Positions 21,797 to 32,375 are shown, numbered from the stretch's first letter. The stretch is 64,000 bases of DNA from Deinandra increscens subsp. villosa (GCA_039602395.1 JBCNJP010000025.1:38047649-38111648), one strand, 5' to 3'. Program-made: numbers and translations. The notes: generated from the letters alone by a model not told the origin.

Positions 21797-23619
21797 ATTT
21801 CCAAGCAACTTCAAAGCCATTCTTGCTACATAAAATCATAAACAACTTTCTTTGTGCAAAACTCCAAGAGCTTCTTCTTTCAAAAGGTGGAACAATTTGA
21901 TTTGTTACATGAACAACTACCTCATCCCTTTCATCATCAGACATAATTTTGCAATAACTTTCCAGAGCTGTAGTGAGAACTTTTGATTTATTGACAGGAA
22001 TAAACTCCTCATTAGGCTGATAGATAGAATTACTTTGAGTAGCATTTGTGATATCAGTTGTGATGTCCTCCAGGACATTGAAAGGATTAGAAATTTCCAA
22101 AGGAACAGACTTGTCAGGAGGAATAGGCTTCTTATTATGCTGCTGCCCCTTAGGAACAAACACCCTGCCATGGACATTTTTGTCATCTTGTGACCTCCCA
22201 TTCTTACCTGACTTGTCATTCCCCTGATTGCTCCTGTTACCAGTTTTCTGAACATGCTTCTTCTCCTCACTACTACCCCATTTACTAGCAGCATTAAGAT
22301 TCTCAAAATTGTTATTAGCACCAACCTTTTTCTGATCTTGCTGGTTAGTCATAGGTGTTCTACTAGAGGATTCCTGACCACTATTCAGATTTTGACATTC
22401 TTATTGATTGCTCTTCTTTGCTGAACTAGTGGATGCATTGACTGCAGGCCCCTTGTTCCCATTCCCATTCTTTGCCTCGGAATTCCTTAAGGCAGACTGC
22501 CTATTGTCTGAATTCCTCTTGTTTACAACCAATTGAAAACCATCAGCATCAATATCAGGCTTCCTAGCATTATTATTAGTCCTTGGACCCTTGTTATCAT
22601 CAGCTTGTCTCAAGTTATGGTGATCATTAGTAGCCACATGTTTAGTATTTTCAGGGACAACATCAGGGAGGTTCAGAGTTTGCTTCATCACCTTTAGTAG
22701 CCTTCTCCCTTTCCAAAACCTCATCTTCTATTAACATTTTGTTCTTACAAGACTCAAATGAGTGACCATAGACCAAGCAGTGATGACAACTCACTGCAAT
22801 TTTGAAAATTCAATGCTAATGTCGATATTCTTTTGGATCCCATATTCATCCACAGGGTAAAAAGCCTTAACAGAACTAGGAGGAGTTTCATGAACTGGAA
22901 CTTCAATCAGGACTCTTGCAAAACTGGCATTCTCTTTTTTTTTACTACACTTTTCAGTTGTTATGCTATCAAATGTTACTGGTTACCCACACAACTAGCA
23001 ATATTGTAGATGCTTTCTATATTCCACATCTCCAAAGGTAAACCATGGAAGGTAACCCAATTAGGAACAACCTTGGGCTCAACCTTTTCTAAGACCATAC
23101 CTGCCTCCCATTTGTGGACACATAGAGGTATACTTCTAATGGCCTAAGGACCTGACTTCAGCACATTCATAGGTCCCTTTTCATCCTTAAACTTGAAATA
23201 GAAGATACCATTACCATTTTTGGTGACTTCTTAAATCCCAAAAGTTTTCCACATTTTGGAAATATGAAATCTAACCCAGCCAATCATGCACACTGTACCA
23301 ATGAAGTAGCCATACAGGTGATTTTTATAAACCTTTCTTGTCTGCTCAATAAACTTTGGATTTATTATCATGACTTTTTCACCATTAGGGAGAATAGCAG
23401 GTGGAATATATTTTACTTCCTATAACTCTTGATCTACCTCATCACTCTGAACAACATTAGCATAAGACAACTTTTTCGTATTTTTCTTTGCCTCTTCTTT
23501 CCTCAATCTCTCTTCCTTGGCAAGTTGTTTCTTTAAAAAACTAGCCACATCCCCATTGGGAGCATATTTAGCAAAAAACTAGCTGCAACATAAGTGGGAA
23601 GGTTTTTGAAATCCTCACA
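21797..23619 (-). pseudogene. LINE-1 ORF1: DUF4283 domain and CCHC knuckle
   Basis: From 23614 leftward, after the Tekay-A insertion: KKQLAKEERLRKEEAKKNTK (basic, coiled) and then LSYANVV. A DUF4283-like domain follows at about 23390-22930 (NHLYGYFIGTVCMIGWVRFH, FYFKFKDEKGPMNVL, GLPLEMWNI). A complete zinc knuckle CHHCLVYGHSFESC is at about 22805-22765. The C-terminal low-complexity part is at 22724-22401 and 22352-21795 (NPFNVLEDITTDITN). Frameshifts (one in a T6 run near 23585) and stops break it. It would be the RNA-binding ORF1 protein of a plant L1 element. Confidence 0.83.
23615..23619. repeat. Target-site duplication TCACA, left copy (Tekay-A)
   Basis: TCACA lies directly before the TGTCACACC end of Tekay-A and again at 35222-35226 directly after its GGTTACA end. 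ORF1 codons of LINE-1 read across the two copies without loss (SKC then EDFKNLP). Confidence 0.94.
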
Positions 23620-25953
23620 TGTCACACCCCCCTCCGCCGCCCCCTGCCAGGTGCGGGGGAGGGCGTGGGACCGGCTGTCCGTATCATTACCCGAGATACC
23701 AACGCTTCTAACATCACAAACATACACATACAACGGACATCCAGTCCACACATATGAAACTCTTAGACCGACTCATGAGCGAGGATGCACTGCACCTCTT
23801 ATTCGATCTAACAGAATCGATAGCCACCGGATATGGCCTGGAACTGAATAACAAGGATACAATATATCAAAGGAAACATAGTCATTATCATGTCTTCATT
23901 TACAATCATAGTTCATTCATCATACAAGTCCAAGTTCATAGTAACAACAACCAGGTAGCATTCCAAGTTCATAATAGGTTCATTCCTACACTTGCTTACC
24001 TGCAACATAAGTCAATCACACAAAGTCAACAACTAACGTTGTTGGTGAGTCGTAACTACTATCATTATGTTAACAGTTTTCAAACACATGCTGGTTATGA
24101 AATTATCAAGTCACACCCAAGGTCAAACTTCATGTACTCTACGGGCACGTTGCGCTTAGCCGTACACCCTCTGCGAGTAGAAATTTAGTTTCAACATATA
24201 AGGACATATTCCCCCTAGTTACCTAATACTAGAGGATCCGGATGAATATGGATCGTTCAACTATAATGGCCGCTATAATCCCTTATATGCCTAGTGGCTC
24301 AACCTTAATGACCAGAAAGTATATGATAACCCACACAGGGCATCTCCAAACTCACAGTGTTTGACAGAATAAATTCATAACAGATATAACAGATACATCA
24401 TACAGAAATGTGATCTTAAACAGTTAATTCAATGAGAGAAGTCAGAGGACTCACACAAAGAAGTCAGAAACGGTGGCTAGACAGAATATCCGAGAATTAA
24501 AATATCCTCTCTTTGATTTCTAGCAACCTATCATCGTTATCATGTACATATTCGTCATATACGAGGCTAACATGTCCCTTAGCATTCTCAGGTTGAAATT
24601 ATCATAAAATACAGTCACTGGATCAGTCTCGATAAGTTTTGGTTCATCCAAAATTGACCAAACATTCTGTCATTTTCCTTCAGAGGCGTACCGCCTGGAA
24701 GTTTACATTTCTGGGCGGTACGCTTCAAATGGTCGACTGATTTCCAGATTTCAAATTCGGGCGTACCGCGCTAACCCATATATTTCTGGGCGGTACGCTG
24801 GAATCTGGTATTCTGGTTTCTGTTTTCCTTTTCTGGGCGTACCGCTCTGCATGCAGAGATTATGGGCGGTACGCCCCCATCTGTGAACAGGGGCCCGACT
24901 ATTTTGTCTTTTAGTGCCATTTTCATATTTTGAAGTTTTATGACCAGAATTGATACTTAATTAGTTTCATATCATTCCGAGGGGTCAATTTAGGGTTCAT
25001 TTGTGGTCTAATTCCTAAACCAAGACATAACCCCAATTCCCGAGCCTTCCAAATATGGTAATTTTCCATGTTTCGACCCCCGATTCGTACAGATTTCATT
25101 AAGGACAGTATCCTTGTGTCCCAATGACTCATTTCTTATTTAGATACACCGATCAACTCTGGATTCAAGTGATCTTAACTTGCAAAGTTTCCATTTATGG
25201 AAAGAAATCAACATGCATGCATATAAGGGTTGTACCTTGTGAAGGGATCCTTGTACAACCGAGCTTTTCTGATTTCCTTGTCCTCTCCAGTCCTCAATCT
25301 AACTTCCAGCAACAATTCTATGCTTGCATGCATGATCCATAACCATTTATGAGTGTGGATGATCATAAAGAACCCAAAACAACATTCTTAAACCAAAATC
25401 AAGATATCCTTACTTTGTGTAGCCTTGAATCTGGTTTCCCACACTCCTTAGCCCTCTCCAAGAATGCTCATACAACTGAGTTGGTGACAAATTCAAGCAA
25501 TGGGTGAGGGTTACATCAAATTAGCATAGCTTTGGTATGAAATGATGATTAGGAAGCTTACCTATGAAGAGTTCCTTCTCCCTTAGCCCCCAAGGTTGGA
25601 AAATGATAGCAACAGAGGTCTGGAGGTAGCAACACGGAGCTCTTGGCCAGATGTGAGCAAATGGTCACAAGTGTGTAAGGCTATAAAGGCCAAATTCCTT
25701 GTTTCTATCGACCTGGACCGGAGGCGTACCGCCCCAAAATGTCCTATCTGGGACGTACCGCCCGGATTTTCAGATTCGGGTAACCGGGGATCCGGTGGGT
25801 GCCGCAACCCGACCCGCTTATCAAATGGGGCGCGTACCGCCTAGGATATCCCAATCCTAGGCGTACCGCCTCAAATCGTAATTCAGAAACTTTTAATTGT
25901 TTCTCATTGGGAAATTTCCAACTCGGATAATCGTTTTAGACACAGAGGTTACA
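23620..25953 (-). repeat. Tekay-A 3' LTR (left copy)
   Basis: On the minus strand it begins TGTAACCTCTG (25953) and ends GGTGTGACA (23620). It holds ten copies of a GGCGTACCGCC-type motif in two clusters (24685-24873 and 25723-25870). ORFs in it, such as 23754-24188, are shared with the other LTR but have no recognisable domain. Confidence 0.95.
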
Positions 25954-25980
25954 TTCTCTCCCCCTTAAAGGAATTCCGTC
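25954..25980 (-). other. Tekay-A polypurine tract
   Basis: Minus strand AATTCCTTTAAGGGGGAGAG followed by AA and the LTR start TGTAAC. This is the plus-strand primer site for reverse transcription and lies just downstream of the pol stop. Confidence 0.85.
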
Positions 25981-25997
25981 CCGGAATTCGTTAGTCA

Positions 25998-27923
25998 TTA
26001 ACTGAATAGTTGGGGGTATCTTCTTCTCATGTCTACTTCGGATTCCCACGTGTATTCGGGACCACGTCTAGCGTCCCATTTGACTTTTACCATTGGGATC
26101 CTTTTCTTGCGAAGTTTCTTCGTGATTCGTTCCATTATCTCGATGGGCTGTTCGGTGAAGTTCAACTTTTTATCAATCTTGATTTCTTTCAACGGAACCG
26201 CGAGAGCTTCATCGACCATGCATTTCCGTAGATTCGACACATGGAACACGTCGTGAACTCCGCTAAGTTCCTCAGGCAATTCTAGCTGATAAGCCACTTC
26301 TCCAACTCTTGATATTATCTTGAAAGGTCCGATATATCGTGGGCTCAATTTCCCTCTTTTGCCAAATCGGATTATACCTTTCCAGGGTGATATTTTCAAC
26401 ATCACCATGTCTCCTTCCGCAAACTCGAGTGGTCTCCTACGCCGATCTGCGTAGCTCTTCTGTCGGTCTTGAGCGGTTTTAAGTCTTTTACGAATCTCCC
26501 TAACTTTTTCAGTAGTTTCCATTATCAACTCAGGTCCTGTAAGTTGGCCTTCTCCCACTTCAGACCAACATACTGGTGTTCGACACTTTCGGCCATACAG
26601 TGCTTCAAACGGTGCCATTTGTATGCTGGTGTGGTAACTATTATTGTATGAAAATTCAGCTAGTGGAAGATGATCATCCCAGCTACCACCAAATTCTATA
26701 ACACATGCTCTCAGCATGTCTTCTAACGTTTGAATAGTTCTCTCGCTCTGGCCATCAGTTTGGGGATGATAAGCTGTACTAAATTTCAGTTTAGTCCCCA
26801 TCGCTTCTTGAAAGCTTTGCCAAAAATGAGAAGTGAATCTAGTATCTCTATCGGAAATTATAGACTTTGGCACTCCGTGTTTCGATATAATTTCATTTAC
26901 AAAAAGCTTTGCAAGTTGCTTCCCATTGTAAGTTTCTGCCATTGGTAGAAAATGAGCAGATTTTGTCAGACGATCCACTACTACCCAAATGGCATCATTT
27001 CCACTTCTAGTTTTTGGAAGCTTCGTCACGAAGTCCATGGTAATTTCTTCCCATTTCCACTCAGGAAGTTCTATTCTCTGAAGACATCCGGCAGGTCTCT
27101 GATGTTCAGCCTTTACTTGTAGACAAATTGGACATTTTTCAACATAGGCTGCAATTGCCTTTTTCATTCCTGGCCACCAATAGTTAGCTCTCAAATTTTG
27201 GTACATTTTGTCGCCTCCTGGATGGAGCATGTACTTAGATTTGTGAGCCTCCCGGAGAATTATTTCACGTAAACCTCCTTCTTTAGGCACCCATATACGT
27301 TTGCCTAGTCTTAGGATGCCATTCGTCTCTCTTGTCAGTTTCCTTACAACAGTCATCATCTCATCCTTGTCAACATTTGAGTCAGCCATTTGTTTCTTTT
27401 GTGCTTCGATGATTTCTCCAATTAAATCTACACTTACATTCAGTCTCAAGGCTCGAACTCGGAGTGGCTTGATTCTTTCCTTTCTACTTAAAGCGTCTGC
27501 CACTACATTGGCCTTGCCTGGGTGATACTTGATCTCGCAATCATAATCACTCAGCACTTCCATCCAGCGTCTTTGTCGCATATTCAACTCTTTTTGACTG
27601 AACAAGTGCTGTAAACTTTTGTGGTCGGAGTATACTACAAATTTGGCTCCGTACAGGTAGTGTCTCCAAATTTTAAGAGCAAAGACGATTGCTCCTAACT
27701 CTAAATCATGTGTGGTGTAATTCTTCTCATGCTTTTTGAGTTGTCTAGATGCGTAAGCAATTACTTTATCTTTCTGCATTAGAACACATCCGAGTCCATT
27801 GATAGAAGCATCGCAATATACCACAAAGTTTTCAGTTCCTTCTGGTAATGAAAGTATAGGAGCAGAGCTTAGCTTTCTGTTTAAGCAGTTCGAAGGCATT
27901 TGTATGCTTAGGTTTCCAATCAA
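25998..27923 (-). CDS. Tekay-A RNaseH, integrase and chromodomain (frame 2 of pol)
   Basis: 641-codon frame; its first 15-20 codons are out-of-frame sequence before the frameshift. RNaseH (FVVYCDASINGLGCVLMQKD, YTTHDLELGAIVFAL, YSDHKSLQHL) spans residues about 25-150. Integrase H2C2 zinc domain: HKSKYMLHPGG...CPICLQVK, residues about 235-285. Integrase core: TMDFVTKLP, IISDRDTRFTSHFW, AYHPQTDGQSERT with the D, D and E positions present, residues about 295-430. C-terminal region: GPFKIISRVGEVAYQLELP; then a chromodomain-like end VKVKWDARRGPEYTWESE finishing RRRYPQLFS. It should be the C-terminal half of one Gag-Pol polyprotein; the break from the upstream frame is one extra base near 27873. 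The chromodomain is thought to direct insertion to heterochromatin in this lineage. Confidence 0.93.
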   Translation of the reverse strand: MIGNLSIQMPSNCLNRKLSSAPILSLPEGTENFVVYCDASINGLGCVLMQKDKVIAYASRQLKKHEKNYTTHDLELGAIVFALKIWRHYLYGAKFVVYSDHKSLQHLFSQKELNMRQRRWMEVLSDYDCEIKYHPGKANVVADALSRKERIKPLRVRALRLNVSVDLIGEIIEAQKKQMADSNVDKDEMMTVVRKLTRETNGILRLGKRIWVPKEGGLREIILREAHKSKYMLHPGGDKMYQNLRANYWWPGMKKAIAAYVEKCPICLQVKAEHQRPAGCLQRIELPEWKWEEITMDFVTKLPKTRSGNDAIWVVVDRLTKSAHFLPMAETYNGKQLAKLFVNEIISKHGVPKSIISDRDTRFTSHFWQSFQEAMGTKLKFSTAYHPQTDGQSERTIQTLEDMLRACVIEFGGSWDDHLPLAEFSYNNSYHTSIQMAPFEALYGRKCRTPVCWSEVGEGQLTGPELIMETTEKVREIRKRLKTAQDRQKSYADRRRRPLEFAEGDMVMLKISPWKGIIRFGKRGKLSPRYIGPFKIISRVGEVAYQLELPEELSGVHDVFHVSNLRKCMVDEALAVPLKEIKIDKKLNFTEQPIEIMERITKKLRKKRIPMVKVKWDARRGPEYTWESEVDMRRRYPQLFS

Positions 27924-30636
27924 ACTTCACATTCTTCTGGGTAAGGGAAGTTAATGGTGTGGCTATCTTTGAGAAATCCTGAATAAATCTCCGATAATAA
28001 CCAGCTAGTCCTAAGAATCGCCGGATTTCGGTAGGACTCTTTGGTTGCTCCCATTTAGCAATCGCTTCTACTTTCGATGGGTCTACTTGAATTCCGGACT
28101 CGCTGACTACGTGACCCAGAAATTGCACTTCTCTTAGCCAAAAATCACATTTAGAAAACTTTGCATAAAGCTTCTCAGATCGCAATAATTCCAATATCTT
28201 CCTCAAATGTTCACCATGTTCTTCTCGAGTGCGAGAGTAAATCAAGATGTCGTCGATAAATACGATTACAAACTTGTCAAGATATGGTTTGCACACCCGA
28301 TTCATTAAGTCCATGAATATGGCTGGCGCGTTAGTTAATCCAAAAGGCATAACTGTAAATTCATAATGACCATATCTTGTTCTGAAAGCTGTTCTCGGGA
28401 CGTCCTCTTCACGGACTCTGACTTGATGATACCCCGATCTCAAATCAATTTTCGAAAAATAACTAGCCCCTTGCAATTGATCGAACAAGTCATCAATCCT
28501 AGGCAAAGGGTACTTGTTTTTGATGGTTACACGATTGAGATCTCGGTAATCGATGCACATCCGCATCGAGCCATCCTTCTTTTTCACGAAGAGTACCGGC
28601 GCTCCCCAAGGTGATGAACTGGGTCTGATGAAACCTTTATCTAGAAGTTCCTGAAGTTGATTCCTTAGTTCTTGCATTTCGGAAGGTGCGAGTCGGTACG
28701 GTGCTTTTGCTATTGGAGACGTTCCAGGTGCAAGCTCAATTTGAAACTCCACTTGTCGCTTTGGGGGCAATCCAGGTAGTTCATCAGGAAACACGTCCGG
28801 ATATTCCGAGACAATAGGTACTTCTTCCAATTTCTTTTCTCGAGGTGTCTCAACTAGATTTGCTAGATAAGCTTGATCACCCTTGCGAATACATTTTCCC
28901 GCTTTTAATCTGGAGATTATTCTCATTGGTTTTGTTTTCCTATCTCCAATGATCGTGTGAATCTTGTCGTCTGCAGACTTTAATTCCAACATCTTTTCGG
29001 CGCAACGAATCTTTGCCTGATGTCGTGTGAGCCAATCCATTCCAAGAACTATGTCGAATTCACTTAGTTCCATAGGGAGGAGTTCGAGTTCAAAAGTAGT
29101 GTTCTCATGCTCTAAACGACAATCTCTAATTACTTTGGAGATACTAATCTTATGGCCATTAGCAGTTTCTACAACATAAGGTATATCTAACTTATGTGTA
29201 GTACATTTTAGTCTTGGGACACAAGCAGAGGATACAAAACTCCTATTGGCACCAGAATCAAATAAAATGCTAACAATCATATTATTGACAGAAAACATAC
29301 CAGAGATCACGTCATCATTCATACGTGCCTCTTCGGCGGTCATGATATAGAGTCGGGGTGTACCTTTTGAAGTTCCCACGCCTTTGTTCTGTTCATCCCT
29401 TCTCTTCTTCCCTTGCGGACACTCCCAACTTCTATGCCCTTTTTCCTTGCAGTAGAAGCAGACTACTGGTGATTTACATTGTTGATGCGCGTGCCCTGCT
29501 TTCCCACAATTTTTGCAAGTCTCTGCCCGCGGTCCTTTGAAATCTCTCCCATCATTTCTTCTTCCTTGGTCATTCCCTCCAAATTTACCCCTCTTGGAGT
29601 CATGACCCCTATCACCACTTTTTCTTTTATTCCCAGAGGTGTCCACTTTGATTCCCGCCGTCCGGATCCATTCATCTGTCAAGGTACCGGTCAGACTTAT
29701 AGCGGATGCCAAAGTGTTAGGACGAGCGGATCTCACATTCGCTCTTATCTCGGGGCTTAATCCCCAAATGAACCTCCTGACTTTGGAAGTCTCAGTATCC
29801 GCCATGTGAGGTACTAAATTCAACAGCTCATTATACCTATTAATATAGGTCATGTAGTCGGATCCAATCATTCTTAAGTTAATAAACTCATTTTCCAACC
29901 TCTCAGCCTCATTCTCTGGAATGAATTTTTCCATAACTATTGCCCGAAACTCTCTCCAACTCATACGATAGGCCCTATCCTTCCCAAGTCGATTCAATTC
30001 CACCTTCCACCAGTTTAATGCCGCTCCTTTGAAAGATTGGGACGCAAACCTCACCTTGTCCCTGCTAGCACAATTGCTGATATCTAAGGCGGCCTCAGTT
30101 TCTTCTAACCAATTCAGGGCGTCAGTAGCTCCTTTGTCTCCTTTGAAAATACCGGGTTTGCAGGCCATGTAAGTCTTATAAGAACATCCTCTCCTTTCCT
30201 CCTTTTCGGGCTTACGTTCCCTGCTCCTTGACCTTCTTCTGGTACGTTTTGGACGATCTTCATGATCGGGACTGGGGCTCCGACGGTTTCGGATTCTGCT
30301 GTGAGCTGACGAGTCAGTTCTGGACTCAGCTATTGGTGATCGGGACCTTGCAGACTCCTTGGATCTAGAAACAGCAATTTTGCTTCTTGGCTGTTCGCTG
30401 GATCTTTCTGAACCAACGTGCGTCTTTTCTTGTCTTTTCTCCTTAGCGACCAATGAAGGAAACGCTTTAGAGATTCCTTGAGCTATAAGCTCCTGGAGTC
30501 TTTCTTCCTGTTCTATTTGTCTCAATTGCTCAGACGTGAGAGGTTCTTTCATCTTACTGTGAACGGAGCGATCATCACGATCATCACTACCGTCATGGTC
30601 ATCTTGACGAGTTCTGCTCGTTCCTGCTTTCGACAT
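27832..30636 (-). CDS. Tekay-A gag, protease and reverse transcriptase (frame 1)
   Basis: I start it at MSKAGTSRTRQDDHDG (30636), not at the in-frame Met 12 codons upstream, because the Tekay-B copy starts MPKAGISKTRQDD at the same place. The N-terminus is charged and Ser/Arg-rich (RTRRRSRSRERK). Retrotransposon gag domain: NWWKVELNRLG, EFRAIVMEKFIPENEAERL. Two complete zinc knuckles follow, CKNCGKAGHAHQQC and CFYCKEKGHRSWEC (29520-29410). Protease: ILFDSGANRSFVS near 29275-29235. RT: DYRDLNRVTIKNKYPLPRID, FSKIDLRSGYHQVRV, VIVFIDDILIYSRT (catalytic DD near 28250), then LGLAGYYRRFIQDF. The frame leaves the true sense near 27873 at AFELLKQK and stops at 27832. Gag and pol are one frame in this lineage, so only this shift prevents a full polyprotein. 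Confidence 0.94.
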   Translation of the reverse strand: MSKAGTSRTRQDDHDGSDDRDDRSVHSKMKEPLTSEQLRQIEQEERLQELIAQGISKAFPSLVAKEKRQEKTHVGSERSSEQPRSKIAVSRSKESARSRSPIAESRTDSSAHSRIRNRRSPSPDHEDRPKRTRRRSRSRERKPEKEERRGCSYKTYMACKPGIFKGDKGATDALNWLEETEAALDISNCASRDKVRFASQSFKGAALNWWKVELNRLGKDRAYRMSWREFRAIVMEKFIPENEAERLENEFINLRMIGSDYMTYINRYNELLNLVPHMADTETSKVRRFIWGLSPEIRANVRSARPNTLASAISLTGTLTDEWIRTAGIKVDTSGNKRKSGDRGHDSKRGKFGGNDQGRRNDGRDFKGPRAETCKNCGKAGHAHQQCKSPVVCFYCKEKGHRSWECPQGKKRRDEQNKGVGTSKGTPRLYIMTAEEARMNDDVISGMFSVNNMIVSILFDSGANRSFVSSACVPRLKCTTHKLDIPYVVETANGHKISISKVIRDCRLEHENTTFELELLPMELSEFDIVLGMDWLTRHQAKIRCAEKMLELKSADDKIHTIIGDRKTKPMRIISRLKAGKCIRKGDQAYLANLVETPREKKLEEVPIVSEYPDVFPDELPGLPPKRQVEFQIELAPGTSPIAKAPYRLAPSEMQELRNQLQELLDKGFIRPSSSPWGAPVLFVKKKDGSMRMCIDYRDLNRVTIKNKYPLPRIDDLFDQLQGASYFSKIDLRSGYHQVRVREEDVPRTAFRTRYGHYEFTVMPFGLTNAPAIFMDLMNRVCKPYLDKFVIVFIDDILIYSRTREEHGEHLRKILELLRSEKLYAKFSKCDFWLREVQFLGHVVSESGIQVDPSKVEAIAKWEQPKSPTEIRRFLGLAGYYRRFIQDFSKIATPLTSLTQKNVKFDWKPKHTNAFELLKQKAKLCSYTFITRRN

Positions 30637-31138
30637 TTCGCTGAAAGCAATACCAGATTGACAGATTATCATACATTTGACTTAGTTGACAGGTATTCAT
30701 AATTCATAGTTTATATTCCTTTGCATATTATAATGCCATAGGAATATGTTCATATCAATGTTGTTGTACTATTTTGGACTTTCCGGATCACCACTACGTG
30801 GTTACCGACATAATTACCATGAAATGACTATGTTTCAGAATGAAATCACATACACATGAGTACTTAAGGGTGGTCTAATGATCCAATCCTCCTAAAAGCA
30901 CTATGTATCAAAGCTTATCATATTTATTATAGTACTCCAATCATTATTGAAAACGTCAAACGGTTCTTTATTTCATAATAGATAAAAAAGGGTCCACATG
31001 GCGGTTCAACCGCTTACAATCACAAAACACACACTTCAAACACACTCAAACAAAGCTTCATAGAAAAGAAAATACATAATCATAATAAGACAACACATAA
31101 GATCTCAGTCTTCACGATCCATGCCGAACGTCATGCCT
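30637..31138 (-). other. Tekay-A spacer between accessory ORF and gag
   Basis: About 500 bp, AT-rich, no ORF of note. It may hold signals for gag expression, such as an internal splice acceptor or promoter, but nothing can be singled out. Confidence 0.55.
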
Positions 31139-32329
31139 CTAATCCCTGCGCCTTCCGAAAGATGTCAAGTGTTTGAGATGGGACGACACTTTCTTTGCTT
31201 CCTCTGCCAACCTCTTTTCCTTCTTTAACTGCTTTTCCAACCTCTTTGCCAACGCCTTGTTTTCTTCTCGAAGAGCGTCGATGACTGGGGACGTAGGTCC
31301 GGAGTGATCTGCATATGGGGTTGGGGCGAAAATTGGGCCCGGTCCTGAGTAGGATGACCTAGGTAGGTCCTGATATGGCCCGTAAGGTGCATATGGATAA
31401 GCAGATGGTGGATAAGGCATGTAAGACTGCTGCATGGGTGGGGAGGTTGAATACTGATATGGTGGTGGCGGGTAAAATGATGACGGTGGAGGATAAAAAG
31501 GCATGCCCGTGGCATAGGGATCCTGAACAGGTGTCTGGTACATGATAGGCTGCTGGTAGGATGATGGCTGCTGATAGGATGATGGCTGTTGATATCCAGA
31601 TGGTTGCTGAAATGAGGAATTCTGCTGGTATGCAGATGGCTGCTGATAGGAAGATGGGGGTTGACTGTTGGACCTCAGCAACTGGGGAAAACTATATCGA
31701 TCGGATACGGGTTGGTTGCTTTGGCCCTGCATCATAGCAGCTACATATGGGTCTCTAATGTCATGAGCTAAAGCTGCGATAGGGTCCTGGATCGGGACAT
31801 CCCCCAGATTTCCCATTGGAGGGAAAGCTGCCATAGGGTCCTGCTGCATAGGAACCGATTCCTCGGGTCCTTCCTCCACGTCTGCTGCGTAGGCTGGGGA
31901 AGCATACACATGCTGAGAATGATGCTCGGAATGATAACTCACTGTGTGCCCTGCAGACACCGCAATCACCACCTGTTGCACCGGAATAGTCTCGTCTTCT
32001 TCTTCTTCGGGTTCCTCCTCAGGGTCTTCTTGATCCGTTCCGGCATCACGAGCGTTCCAGTCTGATGGAGCGATGTGGATGGTATGGCTCGGACGCACCG
32101 ACATCCTAGGTTTTGTGCTTCTCTTCTTGGGTGGTTTTGGCACATCCGTAGTCGACGTCGCAGGTGACGGAGTCTTCTTTCGAGTCGGCGCGGTAAAATA
32201 CCCCGAAAGATCAGGGCTCATAGGTGGTGCCGGTTGGCTAGGTCCGCCTTCTTCCTTCTTACCCTTACTCCCCTTGCTGCTACCGCTGTTCTTGCTGCCG
32301 GATTTGGAAGATTTTGTAAAGTTCCACAT
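31139..32329 (-). CDS. Tekay-A accessory ORF upstream of gag: low-complexity protein with C-terminal coiled coil, unknown function
   Basis: 396 codons from MWNFTKSSKSGSK (ATG at 32329). The frame is open 26 codons further up, but that part is an (AT)n repeat; MWNF is also the start in Tekay-B. Layout: Ser/Gly/Lys-rich basic N-terminus (residues 1-30); Pro/Lys-rich stretch (50-80); acidic block EDPEEEPEEEEDE (about 105-120); MQQDPM/IQDPIAALA segment (165-195); a run of seven-residue SYQQPSS-type repeats (about 220-270); Pro/Tyr-rich YPPPSSFYPPPPYQ region (270-340); and a predicted coiled coil ALREENKALAKRLEKQLKKE near the C-terminus. No known domain seen. Neighbours: PBS and leader upstream, gag 0.5 kb downstream on the same strand. 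The Gln/Tyr-rich part looks prion-like; a role in RNP assembly or condensates is only a guess. A homologous decayed ORF lies at 42264-43050. Confidence 0.85.
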   Translation of the reverse strand: MWNFTKSSKSGSKNSGSSKGSKGKKEEGGPSQPAPPMSPDLSGYFTAPTRKKTPSPATSTTDVPKPPKKRSTKPRMSVRPSHTIHIAPSDWNARDAGTDQEDPEEEPEEEEDETIPVQQVVIAVSAGHTVSYHSEHHSQHVYASPAYAADVEEGPEESVPMQQDPMAAFPPMGNLGDVPIQDPIAALAHDIRDPYVAAMMQGQSNQPVSDRYSFPQLLRSNSQPPSSYQQPSAYQQNSSFQQPSGYQQPSSYQQPSSYQQPIMYQTPVQDPYATGMPFYPPPSSFYPPPPYQYSTSPPMQQSYMPYPPSAYPYAPYGPYQDLPRSSYSGPGPIFAPTPYADHSGPTSPVIDALREENKALAKRLEKQLKKEKRLAEEAKKVSSHLKHLTSFGRRRD

Positions 32330-32375
32330 TTTCACAAGGGTACCTGTGAATATAATTTTAATATACAATGGGAAA

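Noticed and set aside
23754..24188. 144-codon ORF, duplicated at 33022-33456
   Set aside because: It lies wholly in the two LTRs of Tekay-A, has no recognisable domain, and is identical only because the LTRs are. The other paired ORFs (25583-25807/34851-35075 and similar) are rejected for the same reason.
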